Shown here piece after piece: positions 1 to 6,290 of a DNA stretch of 12,001 bases. The translations under genes were made by a program, and so were the position numbers. The notes under the pieces were generated by a model that was given only the letters and a program-made list of their open reading frames with translations, made no database searches and was not told the origin of the DNA. The stretch is taken from positions 4,403 through 16,403 of the forward strand of contig DCHQ01000014.1 of assembly GCA_002314855.1 (NCBI GenBank), read 5' to 3'. The stretch's first letter is position 1, and each line of letters begins with the position of its first letter. The stretch is from Lachnospiraceae bacterium UBA1748 (lineage in GTDB: Bacteria > Bacillota > Clostridia > Lachnospirales > Lachnospiraceae).

Positions 1-305
1 AATGAATCAGCGAATACAAATGTACATCCCTGATCAGCAAGTTCACATGCTGCTTCGTAGCACTCCTGACCTTCAGGAATGTTAGTCTTCATTACCATCT
101 CTACACCAAGCTTCTCACAAGCTTCCTTAGCTCCATTGATGAAGTTAAGATCGTATGTTGAGTTCTCATCGTGTAAAAAGATGAAACCAGCCTTCATCTT
201 AGCATCGCCAGTCTTGTTCTCGCTGCCTGTACTTGTACAAGCGCAAAGAGACATAACTAATACGAATGTTAAGAGTAATGAAACGATTTTTGTAAATTTC
301 TTCAT
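1..305 (-). CDS. BMP-family ABC transporter substrate-binding lipoprotein, N-terminal part
   Basis: Only the first 101 codons are inside the window; the gene continues past the left edge. It starts at the ATG at 303-305, which has an AGGAGAGG ribosome-binding site a few bases upstream. The N-terminus is a lipoprotein signal: two lysines after the initiator Met, a hydrophobic stretch at about residues 8-20, then Leu-Cys-Ala-Cys with Cys23 as the likely lipidated residue, followed by a polar Ser/Thr/Gly linker. The mature part reads AGFIFLHDENSTYDLNF and continues with a helix (NGAKEACEKLGVE), matching the opening of the Bmp/Med/PnrA fold, where the first strand and helix line the ligand pocket. 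Family members deliver nucleosides or related ligands to ABC importers. The nearby uracil salvage genes would fit a nucleoside ligand, but that is inference. It has its own promoter and follows a terminator, so it is the first gene of a separate unit. Confidence 0.8.
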   Translation of the reverse strand, partial: MKKFTKIVSLLLTFVLVMSLCACTSTGSENKTGDAKMKAGFIFLHDENSTYDLNFINGAKEACEKLGVEMVMKTNIPEGQECYEAACELADQGCTFVFADS

Positions 306-318
306 AATCCTCTCCTTC

Positions 319-335
319 TGCTCTAATATAGAGCA
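319..335 (-). other. Leader hairpin before the BMP lipoprotein gene
   Basis: On the minus strand TGCTCTA-TAT-TAGAGCA forms a perfect 7-bp stem with a 3-nt loop. It lies between the predicted transcription start (about 351) and the ribosome-binding site (about 308-316), so it would be the 5' end structure of the mRNA. It has no U tract and is not a terminator. It could stabilise the mRNA or act as a small operator; no function can be assigned from sequence alone. Confidence 0.45.
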
Positions 336-357
336 ACCTATAAATGATACGCCATTT

Positions 358-386
358 ACTTTATAACCACATTACACTAAAGTCAA
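358..386 (-). promoter_or_regulatory. Sigma-A-type promoter of the BMP lipoprotein gene
   Basis: On the minus strand a TTGACT -35 box (381-386) is followed after 17 nt by TAAAGT (358-363), which overlaps TATAAA (360-365). A TGTGG stretch just before it resembles an extended -10. It sits about 55 bp before the ATG and downstream of the terminator of the preceding unit, as expected for an independent promoter. The -35 is convincing; the exact -10 register is less so. Confidence 0.55.
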
Positions 387-440
387 TATAAAATATTACA
401 AAAATATTACTTAATGCAAAATATCTAAAATCTTGAAACT

Positions 441-481
441 AAAAAAATCCTTGATATACCAAGTGATATATCAAGGATTTT
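441..481 (-). terminator. Intrinsic terminator of the upp-uracil permease unit
   Basis: A perfect 15-bp inverted repeat (444-458 with 467-481) encloses an 8-nt loop. Read on the minus strand, the stem ends in an uninterrupted run of seven U (441-447). It begins 23 nt after the stop codon of the permease gene. The plus-strand direction also carries A/T-rich flanks but lacks an equal U tract, so the minus strand is the working direction. Confidence 0.88.
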
Positions 482-504
482 AAATTCAGTTACTTCTCGT
501 TTCT

Positions 505-1839
505 TTACTGCACTTTCTTATTTCCAAGAATAATATTAACTAAAATACCAAGAATAAGAGCTGTTGCAACCTCTGTGATAGAGATAACACCAAAGTTAAG
601 TGTAAGTCCACCAATACCTGCTATTAAGATAACTGATACTACAAAGAGATTTCTATTGTCTTCAAGATCAACCTTCTGTACCATCTTAAGACCTGATACA
701 GCGATGAATCCATAAAGAGCCATACACACACCACCCATTACGCAGCTTGGTATTGAATCAACAAATGCTACAAATGGTGAAAGGAATGAAATAATCATAG
801 CAAGAATTGAAGCCGCAATAATGGTTGCTACAGATGCATTTCCTGTAATAGCCACGCAGGCAATAGACTCGCCATAAGTTGTATTAGGACATCCACCAAA
901 TATAGAACCAACTATTGAACCAACACCATCACCAAGAAGTGTTCTATGAAGTCCTGGCTCCTGTAACAAATCTTTTTCTATGATAGAAGAAATATTCTTA
1001 TGGTCAGCTATATGCTCAGCAAATACAACAAGTGATACTGGAATATATGCTGCAGCCAGTGTCGCAATATACGCGCCATCCACACTGCTTATGCCCTTAA
1101 TTGCTGTAAGGAAAGTGAACTCAGGCACCTCAAATATCTTCATATCATTAAATACTGCAAAATCCATGACACGCATAGCATCATTGCCTGTCTGAATACC
1201 TATTAATGTTAATACAGCTGAAACCACATAACCAGCAAGTATACCGATGATAAATGGGATAAGCTTAAGTGTCTTCTTTCCATATACCGAGCAAAGCATT
1301 GTAACTAACAATGTAACCAAACCACATACGACACAAATAAGTGGGTTCGCTGTTACTACTCCATCAACAGTATATTTACCTGTCTGAAGATCTCCAATAG
1401 CATTACCTGCAAGAGAAAGTCCAATGATAGCAACTGTTGGTCCTATAACCTGCTTTGGCATAAGCTTATCAATCCAAGCAACGCCACAAACCTTTACTAC
1501 AATGGCAATAACCACATAAACAAGGCCACCAAATATAGCACCTATGATTAAGCCTGCATATCCTGCTTCAGCTGAAACAGCACCTGCAAAGGCTGCCGCC
1601 ATAGAACCAAGAAAAGCAAATGAAGAACCCAGAAATACAGGGCTTTTTGCCTTTGTAAACAGTACATAAACAATAGTACCAATACCTGCACCAAAAAGTG
1701 CTGCCGACGGTTTCATGCCATTTCCAACAATAAGTGGAACAACGAGTGTTGCTGCCATAATAGCAAGCAGCTGTTGAATAGCATACACAATAAGCTTGTC
1801 TAATGAAGGCTTATCTTCAATGTTATAAGTAAGTTTCAT
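505..1839 (-). CDS. uraA: Uracil permease, NCS2 (nucleobase:cation symporter-2) family
   Basis: A 444-residue integral membrane protein, within the usual range for NCS2 carriers, made of repeated hydrophobic segments. It should import uracil, probably with protons, across the cytoplasmic membrane. The family signature is plain: FAEHIADH at about residues 273-280, carrying the acidic residue (Glu275) that binds the nucleobase in E. coli UraA, and SIFGGCPNTTYGES at about 312-325 with the second conserved Glu (Glu324). The ATG at 1837-1839 has a GGGAGG ribosome-binding site at 1848-1853. The gene lies 53 nt downstream of upp with no terminator between, so the two are probably one transcript: the permease brings uracil in and Upp traps it as UMP. 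An intrinsic terminator follows the stop. Bacillus calls the equivalent gene pyrP; uracil specificity is inferred from similarity plus the upp linkage, and xanthine carriers belong to the same superfamily. Confidence 0.92.
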   Translation of the reverse strand: MKLTYNIEDKPSLDKLIVYAIQQLLAIMAATLVVPLIVGNGMKPSAALFGAGIGTIVYVLFTKAKSPVFLGSSFAFLGSMAAAFAGAVSAEAGYAGLIIGAIFGGLVYVVIAIVVKVCGVAWIDKLMPKQVIGPTVAIIGLSLAGNAIGDLQTGKYTVDGVVTANPLICVVCGLVTLLVTMLCSVYGKKTLKLIPFIIGILAGYVVSAVLTLIGIQTGNDAMRVMDFAVFNDMKIFEVPEFTFLTAIKGISSVDGAYIATLAAAYIPVSLVVFAEHIADHKNISSIIEKDLLQEPGLHRTLLGDGVGSIVGSIFGGCPNTTYGESIACVAITGNASVATIIAASILAMIISFLSPFVAFVDSIPSCVMGGVCMALYGFIAVSGLKMVQKVDLEDNRNLFVVSVILIAGIGGLTLNFGVISITEVATALILGILVNIILGNKKVQ

Positions 1840-1892
1840 TATTAAATCCTCCCATATTGATTGATATATAATGTCCGCCTATTAATATCTAT

Positions 1893-2528
1893 TTATTTTG
1901 TACCAAATATACGATCGCCAGCATCACCAAGACCTGGACAAATATATGCATTCTCATTAAGCTCTCTATCAAGCTGAGCCACATATATCTGAATATCTGG
2001 ATGATCCTTGGCCAGTCTCTCAAGGCCTTCTGGCGCAGCTATAATACACAAGAACTTAATATTCTTTCCGCCGTGCTGCTTAATAAAATTAATGGCTGCT
2101 GATGCACTACCACCTGTCGCAAGCATTGGATCAGTAACAACTATTGTTCTTTCTGAAATAGGAGTTGGCAATTTACAGTAATACTCATGAGGCTCATGGG
2201 TCTCCTCATCTCTGTAAAGACCTATGTGACCAACCTTAGCAGTTGGAACAAGATCAAGAATACCATCAACCATACCAAGGCCTGCACGAAGAATTGGAAC
2301 TACTGCCATCTTACGTCCTGCAAGAACTGGTGCTTCAGTGGTTTCAATCGGAGTCTCAATAGTTACATTCTCCGTTGGAAGATCTCTGAACGCTTCGTAG
2401 CCCATAAGCATTGCTATCTCACTAACAATCTTACGAAACTCGTTGGTTCCAGTGTTCTTATCACGAAGCATAGATATTTTATGTTTCAATAATGGATGAT
2501 CAAGAATGGTTATTTTTTCGTTATTCAT
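1893..2528 (-). CDS. upp: Uracil phosphoribosyltransferase
   Basis: The 211-residue product matches the usual length (about 209) of Upp, the cytosolic enzyme that joins uracil and PRPP to give UMP and pyrophosphate. The PRPP-binding loop is intact at about residues 130-142 (VVTDPMLATGGSA). The conserved C-terminal uracil-binding stretch GLGDAGDRIFGT at about 199-210 is also present, as is VPILRAGLGM at about 77-86. The start is the ATG at 2526-2528, with AGAGG six bases upstream inside a purine-rich AAGGAAGAGG. It is the first gene of the upp-permease unit and has a TATAAT box about 45 bp upstream. I saw no PyrR-type attenuator between promoter and start; the leader is only about 37 nt, too short for one. 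The ribosome-binding site overlaps a 10-base sequence that recurs in an upstream inverted repeat (see findings). Confidence 0.96.
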   Translation of the reverse strand: MNNEKITILDHPLLKHKISMLRDKNTGTNEFRKIVSEIAMLMGYEAFRDLPTENVTIETPIETTEAPVLAGRKMAVVPILRAGLGMVDGILDLVPTAKVGHIGLYRDEETHEPHEYYCKLPTPISERTIVVTDPMLATGGSASAAINFIKQHGGKNIKFLCIIAAPEGLERLAKDHPDIQIYVAQLDRELNENAYICPGLGDAGDRIFGTK

Positions 2529-2571
2529 ATTGTACCTCTTCCTTTCTTTTCTTGATTACACTCTAATTTGT

Positions 2572-2595
2572 ATTATAGTTTCAATTGTAATATTT
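2572..2595 (-). promoter_or_regulatory. Likely promoter of upp
   Basis: A perfect TATAAT -10 box on the minus strand (2572-2577) lies about 45 bp before the upp ATG and predicts a leader of about 37 nt. The best -35 candidate at an acceptable distance is TTACAC, 18 nt upstream (2596-2601), which is weak. The surrounding AT-rich sequence raises the chance of a fortuitous match. The position after the upstream inverted repeat supports it. Confidence 0.5.
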
Positions 2596-2628
2596 GTGTA
2601 ACAATTTCCGATTGGTGAATATACAAAA

Positions 2629-2672
2629 TTTGGGTACAATATTATGTATTTTTACTAAATATTGTACCCAAA
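2629..2672 (-). terminator. Long inverted repeat after the symporter gene, probable weak terminator
   Basis: A perfect 15-bp stem (2629-2643 with 2658-2672, core GGGTACAATATT) encloses a 14-nt loop. It lies 36 nt after the stop codon of the sodium symporter gene. In the minus direction the stem is followed only by AATTTTG, a short and interrupted U tract, so termination may be incomplete. The symmetrical flanks and large loop also allow it to be a binding site or an RNA structure acting on upp downstream. Confidence 0.55.
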
Positions 2673-2707
2673 CACTCTTTTGTATTTAATTTTATCTCTA
2701 TGAAAGC

Positions 2708-4177
2708 TTACCCTTCTGCTTTTCCCTGTCCTATTAATGAAAATATAAGAATAAATGATACTAAAGCTACAGCAATCAGCATCCATGCAAGTAACGATGC
2801 TGTTCCCATAGGAGCAAACATATCATAATAGCCTTTAAAATAAATAACAAGGATAACTATTGGAAGAACATAAGCATAATAAAATCTAAGTTTATTACTC
2901 ATTCTTCTTCCACGACCCTTATTAACTTCATCCACAAAGTTGTCCCATCCCCATCCATTCTTACGAGAACAGAACAATACCATAATAAGACTACCAAGTG
3001 GAAGCAGATTATAAGATACAAAGAAATCCTCCAGATCCATAATAGTACTTCCCTCTCCCATAGGCTGTACCATACTTAATACATTAAATCCAAGTATTGC
3101 AGGAAGAGACAAAACACTTATTCCAACAATACATATAAGAACTGTTTTAACACGGCTCCAATTAAGTATCTCCATAAGGAAGGCAACTATACCCTCAAAT
3201 ACTGCAATTATAGTTGATAATGCAGCAAATGACATGAACACGAAGAACAATATACCCCATACACGTCCTCCAGCCATATTATTGAAAATATTAGGAAGTG
3301 TTATAAATAGTAGTGATGGACCTGCTCCAGGCGCTACTCCAAAAGCAAAGCACGCAGGAATAATAATAAAGCCTGCCATAAGTGCTACGAAAGTATCAAG
3401 TACAACTACATTTCCGGCTTCTCCAACAAGAGAATGCTCCTTATCCAGGTAACTTCCAAATATTTCCATGGAACCAATACCAATACTTAATGTGAAGAAT
3501 GCATGAGACATAGCATCGAACACTACTGTTCCAAGACCTCTTTCTCTTATTGCATCAAGATTAGGGATAAGATAAAACTTAACACCCTCCATGGCATTAT
3601 CAAGTGTAAGGGAATGAATCGCAAGGATTATGATAAGACCTAAAAGAGCTATCATCATAACCTTAGTAACTTTCTCAATACCTTTCTGGATGCCAAATGC
3701 ACATACTGCAAATGAGACAATGATAGCTATAAAAGCCCACAGCGTCATGGTCTTACCATCCGCAAGCATAGATGTAAAACACTCGGCCACATGATCAGCA
3801 TCTCCAATAAGCTCGCCTGTACAGCTTCTGTATACATAGTAGAGCATCCAGCCACCGACCATTGTATAAAACATCATAAGAAGAATCAGACCTATGAAAG
3901 AAAACCACTTAAAGAAATGCCATTTAGTGCCCTTTTGCTCAAGATTATCATAGGCATGTGCCATACTCTTACCACTACCTCTACCTATGGAAAACTCACT
4001 TATGAGAATAGGAAATCCTAGTGTTATTAAGAAAAACAGATATATTAATATAAAAGCTGCACCACCATTCTGTCCACATATATATGGGAACTTCCATACA
4101 TTACCAAGTCCAACAGCGCATCCTGCCGATACCAATATAAAACCTAATCTCGATTTAAACTTTTCTCTTTCCTTCAT
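2708..4177 (-). CDS. Sodium-dependent transporter, neurotransmitter:sodium symporter (SNF/NSS) family
   Basis: A 489-residue polytopic membrane protein with about eleven to twelve hydrophobic segments, the size of bacterial LeuT/MhsT/TnaT-type carriers. The first-helix signature is complete: SRLGFILVSAGCAVGLGNV at residues 9-27, continuing WKFPY at 28-32. In known structures this unwound helix forms the sodium and substrate sites. The sixth helix keeps FFTLSIGIGSMEIFGSYL and the eighth keeps the small-residue Ala-Ala-Leu-Ser run. Family members import amino acids with sodium; which amino acid cannot be read from the sequence, though hydrophobic or aromatic ones are common in Firmicutes. The start is the ATG at 4175-4177 with AAGGGTG upstream. 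The gene follows the acyltransferase by 37 nt with no terminator between, so the two are probably co-transcribed, a pairing without an obvious shared pathway. Confidence 0.92.
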   Translation of the reverse strand: MKEREKFKSRLGFILVSAGCAVGLGNVWKFPYICGQNGGAAFILIYLFFLITLGFPILISEFSIGRGSGKSMAHAYDNLEQKGTKWHFFKWFSFIGLILLMMFYTMVGGWMLYYVYRSCTGELIGDADHVAECFTSMLADGKTMTLWAFIAIIVSFAVCAFGIQKGIEKVTKVMMIALLGLIIILAIHSLTLDNAMEGVKFYLIPNLDAIRERGLGTVVFDAMSHAFFTLSIGIGSMEIFGSYLDKEHSLVGEAGNVVVLDTFVALMAGFIIIPACFAFGVAPGAGPSLLFITLPNIFNNMAGGRVWGILFFVFMSFAALSTIIAVFEGIVAFLMEILNWSRVKTVLICIVGISVLSLPAILGFNVLSMVQPMGEGSTIMDLEDFFVSYNLLPLGSLIMVLFCSRKNGWGWDNFVDEVNKGRGRRMSNKLRFYYAYVLPIVILVIYFKGYYDMFAPMGTASLLAWMLIAVALVSFILIFSLIGQGKAEG

Positions 4178-4214
4178 AAATCACCCTTTTTAACTTTTTT
4201 ACTTTTATTTATTG

Positions 4215-5345
4215 CTATATTTTTACTTCTCTTTTTATTAACTTACAACATCTGGCTTTGACAAAATCTATAATCTTTTGAATAATAATTGAAACAGCGA
4301 TTCCGGCCACAACATATATTATTAAAGAATATTCCAGACTTCTAGGTTTAAAGTACCAGGAAATATCAGATTTATAGCTTGTCCAGTCAAAATCCTGGAA
4401 TATATGAGCATACTTTGATAATCCAGCAAACAAAGTCTTAACAAACATAAAGCCTAAAAACTGATTCATCATGATTGAATATGTATTATCGGCTATAAGG
4501 TTAATCCATTTACTTTTACCAAGAACAGGTTCCATAACCGTCGATATTCTCATCCATAGTGCAATACCAAGTAAGCCAATAATCATTGGCATAACAGGCC
4601 CCTCTGTAAAGTCTCTGCACCACGATGGAATATATGCGATATTCGTACCGTAGTAATAAATAATGGCACCACGAATTATGAATAATATGGTGAAATACCA
4701 GAAGCTTGGGAGCTTATCATATTTCTCAAGTACTCTGTTATAAAATATACCAAAGCTATAAAACGGAAGGAAATACAGCATCCTGATAAGAACCACCCAC
4801 CAGTCAAATGTAAAACCATTACAAGCCAAGGTATTACCTACAAGTCCCAAAACAACACTTATTAACAGAAATACTATCTCAGGTACATTTTTACTGATTT
4901 TATGAACAATCTTTCTGACAAAGACTGTATATACTTCAACTAAAAATAAAGGAACAACGAACCATCCACCTGTAGTATATACGAACTGATGACCATCATT
5001 AAGAGGAGCCAGAACCACATTATGGAAGTTAAATGGTCCGCCAATAGTAAATCCCTTTGTTCTCATTATATGGACAAACAAACCGTAAATGATTGTATAT
5101 ATGTATAGAGGGATTATAAGCGTTTTAATCTTTTTCCCAATATATCTTATTGAATTGTTTTCGGAACTATCTTTATAGAAATAACCTGAACCAAATGCAA
5201 ATAATGCCAGGTGATGTCCCATATACGGAAACCAGTCATTAAGCAAAACACTAACGCCGCCTCCATAACAATGAGAACAGACTACCATTATCATTGCAAC
5301 TGCATATAGCACTTTAAATCTATAATCTACACTTTTTTCATTCAT
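4215..5345 (-). CDS. Acyltransferase family 3 (OafA-type) integral membrane protein
   Basis: A 376-residue, strongly hydrophobic protein with about ten predicted membrane segments. The N-terminal pattern is typical of acyltransferase family 3: Asp-Tyr-Arg at residues 7-9, a first helix ending VVCSHCYGGG with the conserved His at about residue 25, then HLALFAFGSGYFYK and a basic loop (YIGKKIKTLIIPLY). Such proteins move acyl groups, usually acetyl or succinyl, onto sugars of the cell envelope or exopolysaccharide; the acceptor here is unknown, and no glycan genes lie beside it. The chosen ATG at 5343-5345 has AGGA seven bases upstream. That site lies immediately after the U tract of the tmRNA terminator, leaving almost no room for a separate promoter, which is unusual. 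The gene is likely transcribed with the symporter gene that follows it. Some members of this fold have lost enzymatic activity, so the catalytic role is inferred. Confidence 0.8.
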   Translation of the reverse strand: MNEKSVDYRFKVLYAVAMIMVVCSHCYGGGVSVLLNDWFPYMGHHLALFAFGSGYFYKDSSENNSIRYIGKKIKTLIIPLYIYTIIYGLFVHIMRTKGFTIGGPFNFHNVVLAPLNDGHQFVYTTGGWFVVPLFLVEVYTVFVRKIVHKISKNVPEIVFLLISVVLGLVGNTLACNGFTFDWWVVLIRMLYFLPFYSFGIFYNRVLEKYDKLPSFWYFTILFIIRGAIIYYYGTNIAYIPSWCRDFTEGPVMPMIIGLLGIALWMRISTVMEPVLGKSKWINLIADNTYSIMMNQFLGFMFVKTLFAGLSKYAHIFQDFDWTSYKSDISWYFKPRSLEYSLIIYVVAGIAVSIIIQKIIDFVKARCCKLIKREVKI

Positions 5346-5356
5346 AGCTTAGTCCT

Positions 5357-5410
5357 AAAAAAAGAAACTCCCATTTTCTTACTGATAATATGTAAGAAAA
5401 AAGAAGTTTC
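5357..5410 (-). terminator. Strong intrinsic terminator of ssrA
   Basis: On the minus strand the arms 5392-5410 and 5364-5382 pair almost throughout, giving an 18-pair stem with one T-T mismatch and a 9-nt AT-rich loop, followed by seven U (5357-5363). It starts 15 nt after the discriminator base of the tmRNA. The U tract ends one base before the AGGA of the acyltransferase gene. A TATTAT sequence in the loop (5385-5390) could act as a -10 box for that gene, but no good -35 accompanies it. Confidence 0.9.
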
Positions 5411-5424
5411 ATAAAAATGCATAG

Positions 5425-5761
5425 TGGACCTGGGGGGATTCGAACCCCCGTCCGAAATACTCGCTACCACCCTTCTACTATCATAGTCTAGTGGATTGAC
5501 ATTCCCTCCGCTGCTCCGTCACTGACACCGTAGCAGTTTTAGTAGCTTCATAAATCTGCCTTATGCGCAAAGCTTTGCATAAGCGTTTCTCACAAGCTCG
5601 ATGCCCTGGTTCTAATGTGTGAGTGCACTAGAGAGGACACGCTGCACTTAGGCAGCGAATGCTAAATTATCTTCAGCGATTATATTTAATTTGCGGTCTA
5701 ACGCGCCTTCCCGCGGATAGCTTCTTTGGCTTAAAATACCCCGTCGAAACCAGTCAAGCCC
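5425..5761 (-). ncRNA. ssrA: Transfer-messenger RNA (tmRNA)
   Basis: About 337 nt, near the usual size. The 5' end GGGCUUG pairs with CAGGUCC at the 3' end to form the tRNA-like acceptor stem. G3 of the 5' strand faces U, the G-U pair recognised by alanyl-tRNA synthetase, and the discriminator is A. The family-defining GACUGGUUUCGACGGGG follows the 5' strand, and a T arm (GGGGG-UUCGAAU-CCCCC) precedes the 3' strand. The tag-reading frame is at 5648-5677: GCU GAA GAU AAU UUA GCA UUC GCU GCC UAA, encoding AEDNLAFAA, preceded by UAAUC like the UAGUC before the E. coli resume codon. A pseudoknot-like region with CUUAUGC/GCAUAAG is visible further on. It rescues ribosomes stalled on mRNAs lacking stop codons, together with SmpB, whose gene ends 29 nt upstream. 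The chromosome reads ACTA where ACCA would be expected, so the CCA end is not fully encoded. Confidence 0.97.
5648..5677 (-). other. tmRNA tag-peptide reading frame (AEDNLAFAA)
   Basis: Nine sense codons and UAA inside ssrA encode the degradation tag, added after the alanine carried by tmRNA itself. The hydrophobic ending Ala-Phe-Ala-Ala is the type recognised by ClpXP-like proteases. The resume codon GCU at 5675-5677 is inferred from the upstream UAAUC and from tag families; the frame stays open further upstream (AAA UUA AAU AUA AUC), but placing the resume codon at the GCA nearer the UUAGAC motif would hit a stop after two codons. Confidence 0.85.
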
Positions 5762-5768
5762 ATATTAA

Positions 5769-5797
5769 ATTGTATATAATGAGAAAGGCTTTATTTA
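5769..5797 (-). promoter_or_regulatory. Possible ssrA promoter overlapping the smpB stop
   Basis: A TACAAT box (5769-5774, minus strand) sits 7 bases before the first base of the tmRNA, at the right distance for a -10. The hexamer 17 nt further upstream is TAAATA, a poor -35, and overlaps the smpB stop codon. ssrA may have this promoter, may be cut from the smpB transcript, or both. RNase P cleavage would form the 5' end in the second case. Confidence 0.35.
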
Positions 5798-6255
5798 AAC
5801 GAAACCTTGAAGTCTCTTTCAGCCTCTCTCTTCATATCTTTTGCTTTAATCGAATCACGCTTGTCGTAATTGTGCTTACCTTTGGCTATACCAATCTCAA
5901 TCTTAGCACGACCATCTTTGAAATATACCTGAAGTGGCATAATGGTATATCCCTGCTCACTCGATACTCCAAGGAGCTTGTTAATCTCACTCTTATGAAG
6001 TAAAAGTTTTCTGGTACGAAGAGGATCTTTGTTGAATATATTACCCTTCTCAAAAGGACTTATATTCATACCTAAAATATAAACCTCTCCTTTATCAACC
6101 TTAACATAGGACTCCTTGATACTACACTTACCATCTCTAAGAGACTTAACTTCTGTACCAACGAGCACCAGCCCAGCTTCATACTTTTCTTCTATAAAGT
6201 AATCATGATATGCTTTTTTGTTGTTAGCTACAAGCTTGATTCCTTTTTCTTTCAT
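5791..6255 (-). CDS. smpB: SsrA-binding protein
   Basis: From the ATG at 6253-6255 the product has 154 residues, the normal length. The sequence opens MKEKGIKLVANNKKAYHDYF, aligning with the conserved SmpB N-terminus, followed by GTEVKSLRDGKCSIKESYV. It ends with the tail GKHNYDKRDSIKAKDMKREAER, which enters the vacant mRNA channel of the stalled ribosome in known complexes. It carries alanyl-tmRNA to the ribosome. An upstream in-frame TTG at 6274-6276 would add seven residues that do not resemble the family, so I reject it. The ribosome-binding site before the ATG is poor (ACGGG only three bases away). A perfect TATAAT (6265-6270) lies just upstream and would yield an almost leaderless mRNA if used. 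The gene sits 35 nt after rnr and 29 nt before ssrA, so protein, RNA and nuclease partners are adjacent. Confidence 0.95.
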   Translation of the reverse strand: MKEKGIKLVANNKKAYHDYFIEEKYEAGLVLVGTEVKSLRDGKCSIKESYVKVDKGEVYILGMNISPFEKGNIFNKDPLRTRKLLLHKSEINKLLGVSSEQGYTIMPLQVYFKDGRAKIEIGIAKGKHNYDKRDSIKAKDMKREAERDFKVSFK

Positions 6256-6290
6256 ATCCCGTTTATTATAGCACAAAGTGCTCTATCACT

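Noticed and set aside
79..366. Plus-strand open frame of 95 codons at the left edge
   Set aside because: It runs antisense to the BMP lipoprotein gene, has no ribosome-binding site, and its product resembles no protein, while the minus frame has a signal peptide and family motifs.
1840..1892. Possible separate promoter or terminator between upp and the permease
   Set aside because: The 53-nt gap is AT-rich but has no stem with a U tract and no paired -35 and -10 boxes that stand out.
6256..6276. Upstream TTG start for smpB
   Set aside because: It adds seven residues (MCYNKRD) foreign to the family, has no good ribosome-binding site and overlaps the TATAAT.
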